DNA from: Chromera velia
Taxonomy: Eukaryota; Sar; Chromeraceae
NCBI GenBank assembly: GCA_018398765.1
Contig: JAHBMJ010001733.1
Coordinates: 1 to 20,000 of the forward strand
Length of the DNA stretch: 20,000 nt
Reading direction: 5' to 3'
The notes under the pieces were generated by a model that saw only the letters and a program-made list of their open reading frames with translations, was not told where the DNA came from and searched no databases. Positions 1 to 9,292 of this stretch are shown here, in pieces. Positions within the stretch are counted from its first letter, which is position 1; every line of letters begins with the position of its first letter. The position numbers and the translations under genes are program-made.

Positions 1-5
1 CAAAG

Positions 6-617
6 ATGAACCCGGGGTATGAGGACCTAGGGAACGTTCTTGCCTGGCTGGGGTTTGTGAGTGTGATTCTTCCCTTTTTGGCTCTGAGCGTTCTCCTATT
101 CAGCGTCTTCGTTGCCTCCTACGTCCGTGACCCCTCCCGAAATTTCTCACGGACAGAACGACTGGTGCTGATGGGGGCGTACCCGTTCATTGCGATTCTG
201 GGTTGCCTGAGCGCGGACGTTCTGCTTGCCACCCGTTTTCTTTTGGATGACCTTGAGAACACAAAGAAGCTCGGTTTCTATTCGCAACTGAGGTCCTTCT
301 GCGAGGCGTTTATCGAGACGCCTCTACAGATTTCGATCGGGATCGTGATTGCGGTGTTCAGTGCAGAGATTCCCCCTCTGTTCTGGTTTGCCGTCGCCGT
401 GTCTCTTGTGCGTTCGATCTCCTCAGTGAGCGCGCTGTTCAGTGAAGCTAGAGTCCGAGGTCTCTCTGTGAGGGAGTACGTTCTGGTGGTGATCAATCTG
501 GGTTTTGGCACTCTCCCCTTTCTCGGGGGAATCCGGAAGGGCAAACTGAAGGCGGCGGTGTACGATGGTATGGACCTGACAAGCAAGGACAGCAGGCAGT
601 TGGGTCTGGCAGTGAAG
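6..617 (+). CDS. Multi-pass membrane N-terminal exon of the LRR-hemerythrin gene (5' end possibly outside)
   Basis: The frame is open from base 6 (ATG) and probably also upstream, so this may be an internal exon. Hydrophobic stretches lie at about residues 8-40, 52-80, 100-145 and 157-175, which suggests four or more membrane passes, with short charged loops between them (for example around RDPSRNFSRTER). The stretch FCEAFIETPLQISIGIVIAV faintly resembles the loop-helix of XK-related membrane proteins, but this is too weak for a name. A consensus donor, AAG|GTGAGT, ends the exon after 617 in phase 0. The frame stays open past it to 1226. The first residues beyond it (SASLETLCANNCHIN) look like a leucine-rich repeat, so a longer exon is possible; further on it becomes Gln/Glu/Lys/Arg-rich and looks like read-through of an intron. 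Joining to the LRR exons at 1.7 kb is inferred from position and strand. An acceptor at 1671 would join in phase 0; the one at 1691 would not fit this donor. Confidence 0.55.
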
Positions 618-1691
618 GTGAGTGCCTCGTTGGAGACGCTGTGTGCGAACAACTGCCACATCAACGCGAAGAGCGGAGACAAAAACACGAACGCCTCCTC
701 TGGGTTCGGCACTCCCCGCGTTAACCGCCGCCATTCCCAGGCAGATGCCATGTCCTCTTCTCTTTATTCGAAGCAGATATCCACACTCAAAGAGAAAGAG
801 AACCCAACGGAGAGGCACAACTCAAAGCAGCCCTGTGTCTGGTCACAACAACTTGAGAAGGAGGAGGAAGAGGTGTGTAGACAAGACGGTGTTGAGCAGG
901 GTGGGGGAGCTGTCAGGGGTGGAAGACAGCAGTCGTGTGTGACGTTCCGGGGTGAAGGGAGAGAGCAAGAAGGAGGAGGAAGAGAGGAAGGAGAAGACAC
1001 AGAGAAGAAGCATCAAAGGGAGAAGGAGAGAAAGGAGTCGAATGGCTTCGGAGGACAATTCTGCAAATCGGGAAGCAGAACCATGGATGACTCTGAGTCA
1101 GTACCGCAAGCCGACTGCTTCTCTCTTTTATCTTTGCTTCTTCTCAATGGGCAGGCAGGGCAGGCACCAGGGAGGAACTCCAGTCTTTCTGCATCTGTTC
1201 CTACTCTCTTTTTGTGGTGCGCATAGGCGGCTCTCCTTTTGTCTGAGCGTGCACCCAGGAGGCTTCCATAAAATATCTTGAGTATCTCTTCGTGAAATTC
1301 TTTGAGCGTCCTCTGTCGCTTCCTTCCTTCCTGCAGTTGCCGCTCCACTGTCCTCGACGGGTTGAGGGACGAGTCGCTGTTCCTCCTCAGGTGGGACAGG
1401 GGGATTCAGCTACATTCGCTTTCCATTCTCTATGCTCCCTTTATCCATCCAACCTTTCCTTCTTTCCTCCTGTTCAACCTGTCGATGTTTCTCCTCAGGT
1501 CGTTCGAGTAGCTGGGGCACGTATGTTGGTTTGATTGAGGCAATCTTCCGAAGAACTGCAGAATTAATTTTCTGTATCGACAGGTACCCACGCATTTCTA
1601 ACGTTTTTGTCTTGTCCATCGACCAACCGGCACCGCAAATACATCCGATGACTCGATTGCCTTCTTTATAGTTGTACCGTCTCCTTTGCAG

Positions 1692-2180
1692 GTGCTGCTC
1701 GCGTTCGCACACTCTGACGAGACTAGAGCTCTCAGGCAACGCGGTGAGCGGCAACGGACTGCGACACTTACTTCGCAGTTGCAGAGCCCTGAAGATGCTG
1801 GTCGTGGCAGGTAACCGTTTAGGCAATGCGGGGGGTCTCCTCGTCGCACAGGGACTGGAGGCGCGGTGCTCTGAGTCTGGTCTTCAGGCGCTCGACCACC
1901 TGGACCTCTCTGAGAACTCCATTCAGGGCGACGCCGCGGTGGCAGTAGCGGCGGCGGTGGCGGCCTCCGGCGTGCGGTCGCTGAACCTGGACAGGAACTT
2001 CATCGGGCCTCAGGTGAGTGAAAGAGAGAGACACACGCAAAGGTGTAGAGGGGTAGAACGAGAGACGGAAAGGGGCCTGCATGTCGGGGGGGATGGGAAC
2101 AATGTGTTGAGGTCTTTTTTCAGGAGTAGGTCGAGAGCAGGCGCAGACAGACTATTGGTTTTTGCATTCCTGGATTGGCC

Positions 2181-2219
<39 letters not shown>

Positions 2220-2943
2220 ATCGTGATGTTGTCTGTCTACCTGGTAATCTGCCCACATGTTTGTGTGTTGGTCTATGCAGGTGACCGAGCAGATAGTAGA
2301 GGCTCTGAAGGTTTCTCGGCGTCTCCTGTCCCTCGGGTACAGCGGCAACTACGTGAAGGACGCGGGGTTTGCGGCCTTCATGCGGTGGGTCTCTCTCCTC
2401 GCTGGGGGGGGAGATCTGGGGGAGGGCGGCGTGTCTGTGAGTGTGTCTGTGTGTCTGCGGCGACTGGACGTGTCGACGAATTACATCACGGCCGCGAGTG
2501 TTCCCCTTCTTGAGGCCGCAGTGGAGCGGTGGACGTCCCTCGAGAGCCTCTGCCTGAGGGGAAACATTGTGGACGAACAGACGGCCCGCGCCTGCGCATC
2601 CCGTCTCAGACAGAAGCAGAAGGGAAAAACAAACCCTCTCCCAGACATGTCGAAAGCTCCGCAACACCCTCCCCCAAAGAAAAGAAGCGAGAAGGAAAAG
2701 GAGAGAGAGCGAGTTGACCTCTCGGAGATGTCCCGGAAGAGCAAAGCTTGGGAGATGCTCTTCGGAGACGACCCTGCCGTCTCGTTGTCGGAGTCAAAAA
2801 GGGCCGAGCTAAAGAGACAGCTCCTGATGCGAGTCGAGATGTGCGATGCCCTCATGACACACGAAGACCAACAAGATGAAGAGCACACCAAGCTTTTTGA
2901 TATCGTGAACGACATTCTCTACTGCAGATCGGCACGCAACTAG
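1692..2943 (+). CDS. Leucine-rich repeat exons (RNI type) ending in hemerythrin helix A
   Basis: Two exons, 1692-2013 and 2281-2943, join in phase 0. The donor is CAG|GTGAGT at 2014 and the acceptor is TATGCAG at 2280. An alternative 5' acceptor is TTTATAG at 1671. The joined product carries about six leucine-rich repeats of the ribonuclease-inhibitor/NLR class with L..L.L..N.I...G spacing. Examples are LTRLELSGNAVSGNGLRHLL, LDHLDLSENSIQGDAA, VRSLNLDRNFIG, LRRLDVSTNYITAA and LESLCLRGNIVDEQ. After the repeats comes a Lys/Arg/Glu-rich linker of about 60 residues, then DEEHTKLFDIVNDIL at the C-terminus. That fits hemerythrin helix A (D-x-x-H-x-x-L-F-x-[IL]-[IV]-N), with the His ligand codon at 2884-2886. 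The TAG at 2941 would cut the domain after one helix, so a splice near 2904-2943 to the downstream exons is likely. A GT at 2943 joined to the AG at 3368-3369 would keep the frame, but both sites are weak. The role is probably protein binding through the repeats, coupled to a diiron site. Confidence 0.82.
2014..2280 (+). other. Intron inside the LRR coding region, with a (CTGT)n tract
   Basis: The intron runs from GTGAGT at 2014 to CAG at 2280 and is phase 0. The LRR pattern continues cleanly across the junction (NFIGPQ then VTEQIVEALK). A CTGT tetranucleotide tract of about 37 bp lies at 2181-2217, upstream of the acceptor. Confidence 0.85.
2181..2217. repeat. (CTGT)n microsatellite
   Basis: There are roughly eight uninterrupted CTGT units. 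The tract lies within the LRR intron, about 65 bp before its 3' splice site. Confidence 0.95.
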
Positions 2944-3370
2944 TTGGATTCATGGATTTACGCTGTGCATTCTGGTGTTTTCTACCCAAAAAAAAGAGTC
3001 ACGGTCATGTTTTTAGACACGACGCCTACAGATTCCCGGTCTATTCTCCTCCCTCCCTCAGCTGAAAGTGACTTGCTCAAGCAAGCCTCTGAAATTCTGA
3101 CCCGCGCGTCTTTGGTTTGTTGTGGGGGTGTTGGAGCTGGTCAATTGAAGTGTATTCAGATGGGCTGATGAATGAACGGATGCATGGAACAATAGGTGAC
3201 TGGATGAATGGATTGCTGCGTGCAGAGGGGAGCTCGACCGTCTTCTGTCTTCTCCGCTTCGATCACAAAAGAACAGGGAGACCCCACGCTCAGGAGAAGA
3301 AAACGGACAGCCCACTGGACCTGCTGATAGAGATCAGAGTGATCGCTGTCTGACCAACGACCTCAACAGC
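2944..3370 (+). other. Probable intron between hemerythrin helix A and the downstream exons
   Basis: No convincing conserved coding is seen. A strong polypyrimidine acceptor (CTCCTCCCTCCCTCAG) ends at 3061. It is followed by a short open stretch, ESDLLKQASEILTRASL, ending before a possible donor GTTTGT, so a small extra exon is possible. It does not join in phase with the visible upstream donors. A second acceptor-like site, GCGTGCAG, ends at 3225. The frame used by the next exon is open back to about 3227. Confidence 0.4.
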
Positions 3371-5214
3371 ATGCCGCCTGCCGTCCCCCCCGACCCGTCT
3401 CTGCTCCCCTGCACAAGGCCCTGTTTCGCCTCTCCTCGGGTTGATGCAGTGGACTCGTTGAGTGGCTCTGTGCGTCCGCGACAAACAAGACACAAACTAC
3501 ACACAGGGGGGCAGATTGCCCCTCTGCTAGTTGACATTCCCACAGTGAGACAAATCAGAGACAGGAAGAGGACACTCTCAGTGAACGCTACTAAGCTTCA
3601 AGGTTCGATTGCAGAGAGAGGCACCACAGCTGTTTCCCCCACCGCCCAGATGCTGGAGGCCTCTGTCATTCTTGGACAGCCACAAACGAAGACGGAGAAG
3701 GGACATGGAGTTCCGGGCCTCGTCTCTCGCGTTGAAAAAGAACGCAAAATTCTGCCATTCGGGGCTGATAAAACAATTCTCGTCTCTGATAATGACACAA
3801 GCCACAGGGCGCCCGTGGCCCCCGCCCCCGCCCCCGCCCTTCCCTCTCTCTCTGCAGCCCCTCCTGAAATGACCCAAGGAACAGAGAGCGGGAGTCCACT
3901 CAAGGGAGAGAGGGCACCCCTAGGACCGAGGCTGTTCGCTTCTCAGGACATCATCGCAAACTTAGTCAGTGCAGAGGCAGGGAAGAGTGGTGTGTTTGGA
4001 GAGACCGAATGGGGGTGCGTGGTTGAATCTGATTTGGAGAGGGGTATCGAAACAGGAGAGGCAGGGGGGGAGGGAGAGAGGGGAGGAATAGAATTGGAGG
4101 CGGAAGAGATCTGTGTGGAGACAGAGGAGGGGCTCTTCAAGGAACTCTCTGGACTCCTGGAGGAATTGGTGGGTTGGTCGGTCCTTTTTCTTTTTCTTCT
4201 TCTGCTCGTCTCTGTGTGCGTTCAAGTGGCTTGAGTGCGTCCTTCAGTTAGTTGGCGCGCCCTCTTTTGTGGAGATGAACTTGGCGATGGAGGGGCGAAG
4301 ACGTAGAAGTCACTCGTGCTTTCGCTCTTCTTTTCTTGTTTCGCTGAATATTCTTCCTTTGTTCTTCCCACTTTCATCCGTAGAGGTCTAAAAAACAAAG
4401 CGCTCACCATTGCGTTCGTCTGCAAAGGATCTGAACCCGTTGATCAATTGACACGCTGCTCTGTCGCCGGGTTCCATGCAGGTCGGGTACACAATCTTCC
4501 ACTTCCACAGCGAGGAGGAAATGTACATCCGGCTGGGGCTGCCGAAGGAGAGGTTCAGGCGACATGTGCAGGTCTGTCCGTGGTTTTCTTTCTTTGCGGG
4601 TGTTTTCTTGTTGTGTGTGCGTCTAGTCGCTGGTCTTTTGATTGATGGTTCGGAAGTGTAGCTAGCATCTTTCTCTGTCGTCGATCCTATGTATCAGTTG
4701 ATGGTCTAGGGGCCCTCCACTGTGAGCGGGTCACTGAAGTATGTTGGGATCTTGTCAGGATCCTTTCCCTCCCTTTTTCCGTCTGTGTGTGCGCAGATTC
4801 ATCAGGAACTGATCGCTCAAGTCAGTTACAAAAGAGAGATAGGCAAGAAACGGATGCGGTGCCTCTCTGACATGTCAGGGCAGGGCACGATGAAAGGGGA
4901 AGGAGGAGGCAGAGAGAGGGGAAGTATTTGAGGGGAAAGAGAAGGGCAGGACCACAATGGAGCAACGAAGCTTGTTTTTACTTGTCTGGCGCTTTCTCTT
5001 TCTCAGAAAATGCTTGATCGGACCTTCTGCCCGTCTGCATACTTCCTGCAGGTAGGAGACCTCCTTGCATCGATTGATCTCACCGATACAGCGGCCGTCG
5101 ACCGTCTTGTGCGATTCTTGAAGGTCAGTCAGTCGGGCAACCTACAAGTGTGGGGGGGGGTTTCAAGAGTACCCAACTACGATCTCCGTGTCTGTCGACT
5201 GGAAAGCGTGTATC

Positions 5215-5245
<31 letters not shown>

Positions 5246-5277
5246 GCTATTGCTTGACTCCGTGCGTGCATGCGTGC

Positions 5278-5317
<40 letters not shown>

Positions 5318-5411
5318 GCAGGTATGGATAGGTGTGCACATCCAGAAACAGGACATGCAGGACACGGCGGTCTGTCACAAGATGAAAAGGGCATGGAGGT
5401 ATATGCCTTAG
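3371..5411 (+). CDS. Hemerythrin domain (helices B-D) with a long low-complexity N-terminal exon
   Basis: Proposed exons are 3371-4168, 4482-4571, 4797-4820, 5052-5123 and 5322-5411, all joined in phase 0. Donors are GTGGGT, GTCTGT, GTCAGT and GTCAGT; every acceptor ends in CAG. The first exon encodes about 265 residues rich in Pro, Ser, Glu and Gly with no recognisable fold, ending in KELSGLLEEL. The later exons give VGYTIFHFHSEEEM (helix B, H-F-x-x-E-E), ERFRRHVQ joined to IHQELIAQ (helix C, HxxxH), VGDLLASIDLTDTAAVDRL, and VWIGVHIQKQDMQD (helix D, HxxxxD). Ligand codons start at 4500 (H), 4512 or 4515 (E), 4563 and 4800 (H, H), 5337 (H) and 5352 (D). Hemerythrins bind O2 or sense oxygen or iron through a carboxylate-bridged diiron centre in a four-helix bundle. 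Helix A is missing here and lies upstream at 2876-2904, so this is most likely the C-terminal part of the LRR gene. The stop is at 5409-5411. The 3371 boundary is the least certain. Confidence 0.8.
3826..3839. repeat. Short GC-rich CCCCCG repeat, coding Pro-Ala
   Basis: CCCGCCCCCGCCCCCGCC within the low-complexity exon encodes alternating Pro and Ala (APAPAPAL). Confidence 0.8.
5213..5320. repeat. (CTGT)n and (CGTG)n/(TG)n microsatellites in the last hemerythrin intron
   Basis: A CTGT tract lies at about 5213-5246 and a CGTG-to-TG tract at 5260-5318. The TG tract runs directly into the 3' splice site GTGTGCAG ending at 5321. Confidence 0.95.
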
Positions 5412-6120
5412 CGTAATCGAAAAACCATGCGGCCAGTGAGTGGAGTTTTCAAGGAGGCCAGAAATATTCAGGAAATCGTTGATGGATTGGGAGTAGGGAA
5501 AAATAAGGTGGACGATACAGAAAACAAAAGAGATCAAGAGTGAAGCTGCGAAAGCAAACTAAAAAAAAACAAAGCGCAAAAACGGAAACACAAACAGCAA
5601 TTTACTGTCGGAAAGATCCTTCCTAAAGGAACAAAACACCTGTCTAGCTGTTGGGGAGGCCGGTGAATCTTCGTTCAGCCTATCTATTTCTCGTTCGTTT
5701 TTATTTGTCTTTCTGGATCATTCACTCTCATTGCTCCAAAGAGGGCACTGACTTTACTCAAAGGGAGAGGGGAAGATGCTGAACGTAAGTCTGTCCTTGT
5801 TTGTTCAATTTTCCTTTTTTGTTTTGCTCAGCAGAGTCAAGGCAAAAAAGGGGTGATGGAAAGTCAAAAACAGGGGGCTGCACTCCTTTTGAGAAAGCCG
5901 GTAAAAGAGAAACGGACAAGGAAGGATAAGCAGAGAACCGAGAAATTCAAACCAATCTTTTTTTTCTTTCTTGTTCACTTTTTCCCTCGCCTTTTTCTCC
6001 TGACTCTGCCTTCCTTTCTCCCTCTCTGTTCTACTGTCTGTAAACAGTTGCCTGAGACTTTCCACTGTCTTTGTCAATATTTAGACACCTAAGGCCGACA
6101 TGAAGCCTCAAAATGGATCT
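5412..6120. other. Non-coding stretch after the hemerythrin gene
   Basis: No convincing coding region is seen, only A-rich and T-rich runs (for example AAAAAAAAAC near 5560 and TTTTTTTTCTTTC near 5958). A lone ATG CTG AAC|GTAAGT at about 5776 resembles a short first exon with a strong donor, but no partner exon can be identified. Confidence 0.5.
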
Positions 6121-6145
6121 GCATGTTGTGTCTGAAGCACATTTA

Positions 6146-6165
6146 TGTGTGTGTGTGTGTGTGTT
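6146..6165. repeat. (TG)n microsatellite
   Basis: About ten uninterrupted GT units in non-coding sequence. Confidence 0.9.
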
Positions 6166-6358
6166 TTGTCCGTCTGTGCGGAGGAAGTTTTCAATTCCAA
6201 CGCGGAAAGGAGGTCAGTGAATTATTTTTCGTTTGCAGTTCCTATTGGCTGTCTTCGTTGTCTTGCCATCAAGTAAATGACTTGAACAAGAAAGGAAGTC
6301 TGATAGGTCTGCCTTCCGCAGGACGGTATGTTAGTCTCATTTGCCTCTTTGCATGCTC

Positions 6359-6406
6359 GGCTGGCTGGCTGGCTGGCTCGCTGAACGGGGAAGCCAGCCG
6401 GCCAGC
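6359..6406. repeat. GGCT tetranucleotide run with inverted arm (hairpin)
   Basis: GGCT units at 6359-6378 face AGCCAGCCGGCCAGC at 6392-6406. The two 15-nt arms (6364-6378 and 6392-6406) are complementary at 14 of 15 positions, and the exception is a G-T wobble. The loop is 13 nt. Confidence 0.85.
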
Positions 6407-6690
6407 TTAATGGGAGCAGACCGGGAGGAGACGACATGCCGATTGCCCGTATGGCTTTGTTTCCACAGGGCTGCGTGCATGGTCAGACTTCTACCGGTCC
6501 AATTTGGTAGGTCTTTTTTCACTTCATTTAACTTGCGTGATGCATACACGTGTGTCTCTCTCAACCAACCTGCGTGGCTGTTCTGTCTGCATGCTCGAGA
6601 GTGTCGAATCGATTTCGGATGCTCGATCGAGGAAGGTTGTGACCGTGCCTGCATGCCGAAAGACGTGCATGCAGAATGCGGACGTGCATG

Positions 6691-6840
6691 ACTAACAAAC
6701 AGGGGAAAGGGGATTGAAGAATGTGCATGCATTACTAATAAACAGGGGAAAGGGGATTGAAGAATCTGCATGCATTACTAATAAACAGGGGAAAGGGGAT
6801 TGAAGAATAAACAGGGGAAAGGGGATTGAAGAATCTGCAT
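6691..6840. repeat. 43-bp minisatellite, about 3.5 copies
   Basis: Units start near 6691, 6734 and 6777 and share the core AAACAGGGGAAAGGGGATTG, followed by AAGAAT(G/C)TGCATGCATTACTAAT. A fourth, shortened unit begins at about 6808 and lacks the TGCATGCATTACTA part. The copies are almost identical, which points to recent duplication. Confidence 0.95.
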
Positions 6841-7009
6841 TTCGACTGCCAGCGCATTGCTTTGGTTGCTGTCGTGTTGTTTGGCTGGATTTTCGTCCCT
6901 TGATGAAACAAAACGTGAATGGCCGAATGAAATCAGCAGAAGCCTACAGGAACGGGAAGCAGCTCGAAAGAGAAATGACTGTCGGTCGACTGATCGTCCT
7001 AGTGGTTTG

Positions 7010-7120
7010 TTTGTTTGTTTGATGGAGACTGTTGATGAGAGTGGTGTGGTTGTTTGTTTGATGGAGACTGTTGGTGAGAGTGGTGTGGTTGTTTGTTTGA
7101 TGGAGACTGGTAATGAGAGA
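7010..7120. repeat. 39-bp minisatellite (13 codons), about 2.7 copies
   Basis: GATGGAGACTG recurs at 7021, 7060 and 7099, each copy preceded by GTTTGTTTGTTT or similar and followed by a GAGAGTGGTGTGG block. The unit length is divisible by three, so a plus-strand frame (repeat VVVCLMETVxES) stays open from about 6857 to 7147. I do not call a gene: the sequence outside the repeat shows no conserved domain or splice signals. Confidence 0.9.
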
Positions 7121-7140
7121 AGCGACGTGAAGCACCACGT

Positions 7141-7855
7141 CGGTTAGTATCTTTTGGGATGTGATCAGCCAGCCGCACAGTCAGTGAACTGCAGCAGGGT
7201 CCGCTCAACTGTAAGTGGAACAGAGAAAGAGAGACTCGGTGGAGGCCAGAAGATATTTAAAGCCCTCACGGGGTGGTGGAGAGGGAGGGAGGGAGAGGGG
7301 GGAAAGAAAGAAACTGACGAGGCAACGTCCGATCGTCTTTCATCCCTCTGCTCTCTCTCACTTGTACTCTCTCCACGTCGGCGCAGGTTCTCTCTTTTTT
7401 CTGATTGGTGTCCGAGTCGGATCTCCTTTCTCTGACTTTTAATACAGTTGGACTACGTCAACGGTTTTTCTTACTTGAAGCTTGATCGAGGTCCTGCACG
7501 CTGACCCACAAAACGCTGACAGAGAGTCACTGCAAGCCAGTGCTTCCTCCTGCCTGCCGGCTCTCTCTGTCAGTCTTTCACCCTCTCTCTCTCGTTTTCT
7601 TCTTGTTCCTCTTGAGCACCTGAGTTGCCGCTCAGGTGACTCTAACACTTTCATCCATCGCACCTACAGACGGTCACCCTGTGCACAGCGGCATTCATGG
7701 TCAGAATTTGAATCGCGTTGAAGAATGGCTCATTCTTCCCTGTCATTTTCTCGTTCTCTGTGGTCTGTGCAAGACTATCTAGAAATGCACATGAGGTTTG
7801 GTGGCGTCTTTTTAATCTACCCAAATGCTGTCCAATCTAAATTTGCTGCGAGTCA
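7141..7855. other. Non-coding stretch with purine-rich and pyrimidine-rich runs
   Basis: A G/A-rich run (7278-7310) and C/T-rich runs (7560-7600) are seen. A few possible splice signals exist, such as TGTAAGTGG near 7210 and CGGCGCAG near 7385, but no reading frame between them has recognisable content. Confidence 0.45.
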
Positions 7856-7856
7856 G

Positions 7857-7915
<59 letters not shown>

Positions 7916-7935
7916 CACTGTGTGTGTGTGTGTGT
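7857..7935. repeat. Compound (CT)n-(TG)n microsatellite
   Basis: CT units at about 7857-7883 are followed by TG units at 7884-7913, an ACAC interruption, then TG units to 7935. Confidence 0.95.
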
Positions 7936-7939
7936 AACG

Positions 7940-8560
7940 TGTAAAAACCTATAAATCAATATAACAATCTAATATACCTTTAGCTACATATAAGTGTGAA
8001 AACGTTTTTTTCTTTTATATATTGCTCCGGATGTTTCTATTTTTTAAAATCAATTTCTCTCAATTGATGAGGATGAGGATGTCTCAGGATGATGATGATC
8101 AATGTTATTGGGCCTTTTTATTTGAATCTGTATAAAACTGTATGATGATTAAAATTATGGCTAGGGGGATGGATGATGTGTAACTTATAACTATTCAGCG
8201 AGTTACTATCTATTAGACTCGGAATGTATATGTAACAATGTTTCAAAGTTTCTAAGTATGCATGGCTGTGGACTTTCTTTCTATCATCATCATCTTCAAG
8301 GTTTTTTTTTTCTATTTGAAACATGTAATTTATTACATGTATACATTCAAAAGATTTTTTAATATGATTCTAGCTCAGATTCCAGACTCGGATGATTAAT
8401 CAAATTAAAAACTAGACGAGAGCCTAGATTCAAAAATTAGTAAAAACTGTTTAACCACTAATATGATTGACGTTTAAGAAGAAAATTATGTTTCTTCAAT
8501 TGGTTTACAAAAATTACTACTAAAGTTGTGTAAAAAAAGAAGGTGTGCACAATATTATTG
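7940..8560. other. AT-rich non-coding block
   Basis: The base composition drops sharply to AT-rich after the microsatellite, with stops frequent in all frames. It contains GAT/ATC trinucleotide runs (GATGAGGATGAGGATG near 8068, ATCATCATCATC near 8283). The 10-mer TTATTGGGCC occurs twice, at about 8105 and 8555. Confidence 0.7.
8321..8340. repeat. Near-perfect palindrome, 9-bp arms
   Basis: ACATGTAAT and ATTACATGT are exact reverse complements separated by TT. No flanking coding sequence uses it; it could be a protein-binding site or chance in AT-rich DNA. Confidence 0.6.
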
Positions 8561-9292
8561 GGCCATATCTAGGGCCATATGTCGTTTCAGAAGAGCGAAG
8601 ATGAAAATGGCCTTACGGATCGCAAGTTTTGCAACGAAAGGCGTCCCGACTCAAGGCAAAAAAGAAAGCAAAAAAACCAAAATCCGGTGATGCACAATCA
8701 CGGTGTGAAGGGGTTGCAAAGCTGCAGTGCCGTACTAGGCGACTGCTTGAAAAAATGATACTCTGGCCTGCAACTGTGCTCGGGAAGTGAGCTGATCACG
8801 GTTGATCGACCGATCGAATGCATTCAAAGGATTTCAAAGGGCTAGTCGAAGAGGTGGTCTCAATGCACAACTGCCCCCTGAACATGATGATTTCCGGTGC
8901 ATGGTCCACGCCCCCCCCACAGAGAGGGCCAGGCTTTCAGGGTTGATCAAGCCCTTGGAACATCATCTGATTCAGGTCCTTTTCTTGCCATGCAATTTTT
9001 ACACTATTCCATTCTCGTCCCCCCTCCTTTCCCATTTCATCGACTGCCCAACCGGTTCGACGACGCCTCTGTATCTCTACCCCTTTGCCTGCTTGTGCAT
9101 CTCTATGCAATTTTGAATCAGGTCGTTGCTGATCAGTCCGAAAATGAAAAACTTACAGTGCCGAATCGACGCACAGTGCCTGGCTCGGTGCAGACCCCAA
9201 GGGCCAACGACTGAAAGAGGCGTCTGCCTCCACAGTCAACATTCGACACTGTTCAGCGGTTTCGGAACAAATTGCCTTGCTCTCACGTGTTT
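8561..9292. other. Stretch with no gene called
   Basis: The composition returns to a coding-like GC level. A short plus-strand frame begins ATG AAA ATG GCC at 8601 and ends at a TGA near 8690, about 29 codons and Lys-rich at its end. Longer plus frames at 8802-9116 and 8897-9214 have no recognisable content and overlap each other, so none is called. Confidence 0.4.

Noticed and set aside
278-818. Minus-strand frames of 131-157 codons
   Set aside because: Antisense to the membrane exon, with no recognisable motifs; the plus strand has clear membrane segments and a consensus donor.
1302-1534. Possible mini-exon between TTCCTGCAG (about 1336) and CCTCAG|GTGGGA (about 1391)
   Set aside because: Splice-like signals exist, but the short frames give no LRR or membrane pattern and the phases cannot be matched.
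3578-3903. Minus-strand frames opposite the low-complexity exon
   Set aside because: They mirror a biased-composition region and carry no domain; the plus strand leads into the hemerythrin exons.
5125-5537. Minus-strand frames rich in His-Thr over 5125-5537
   Set aside because: Products of the TG/CTGT microsatellites in an intron of the plus-strand gene.
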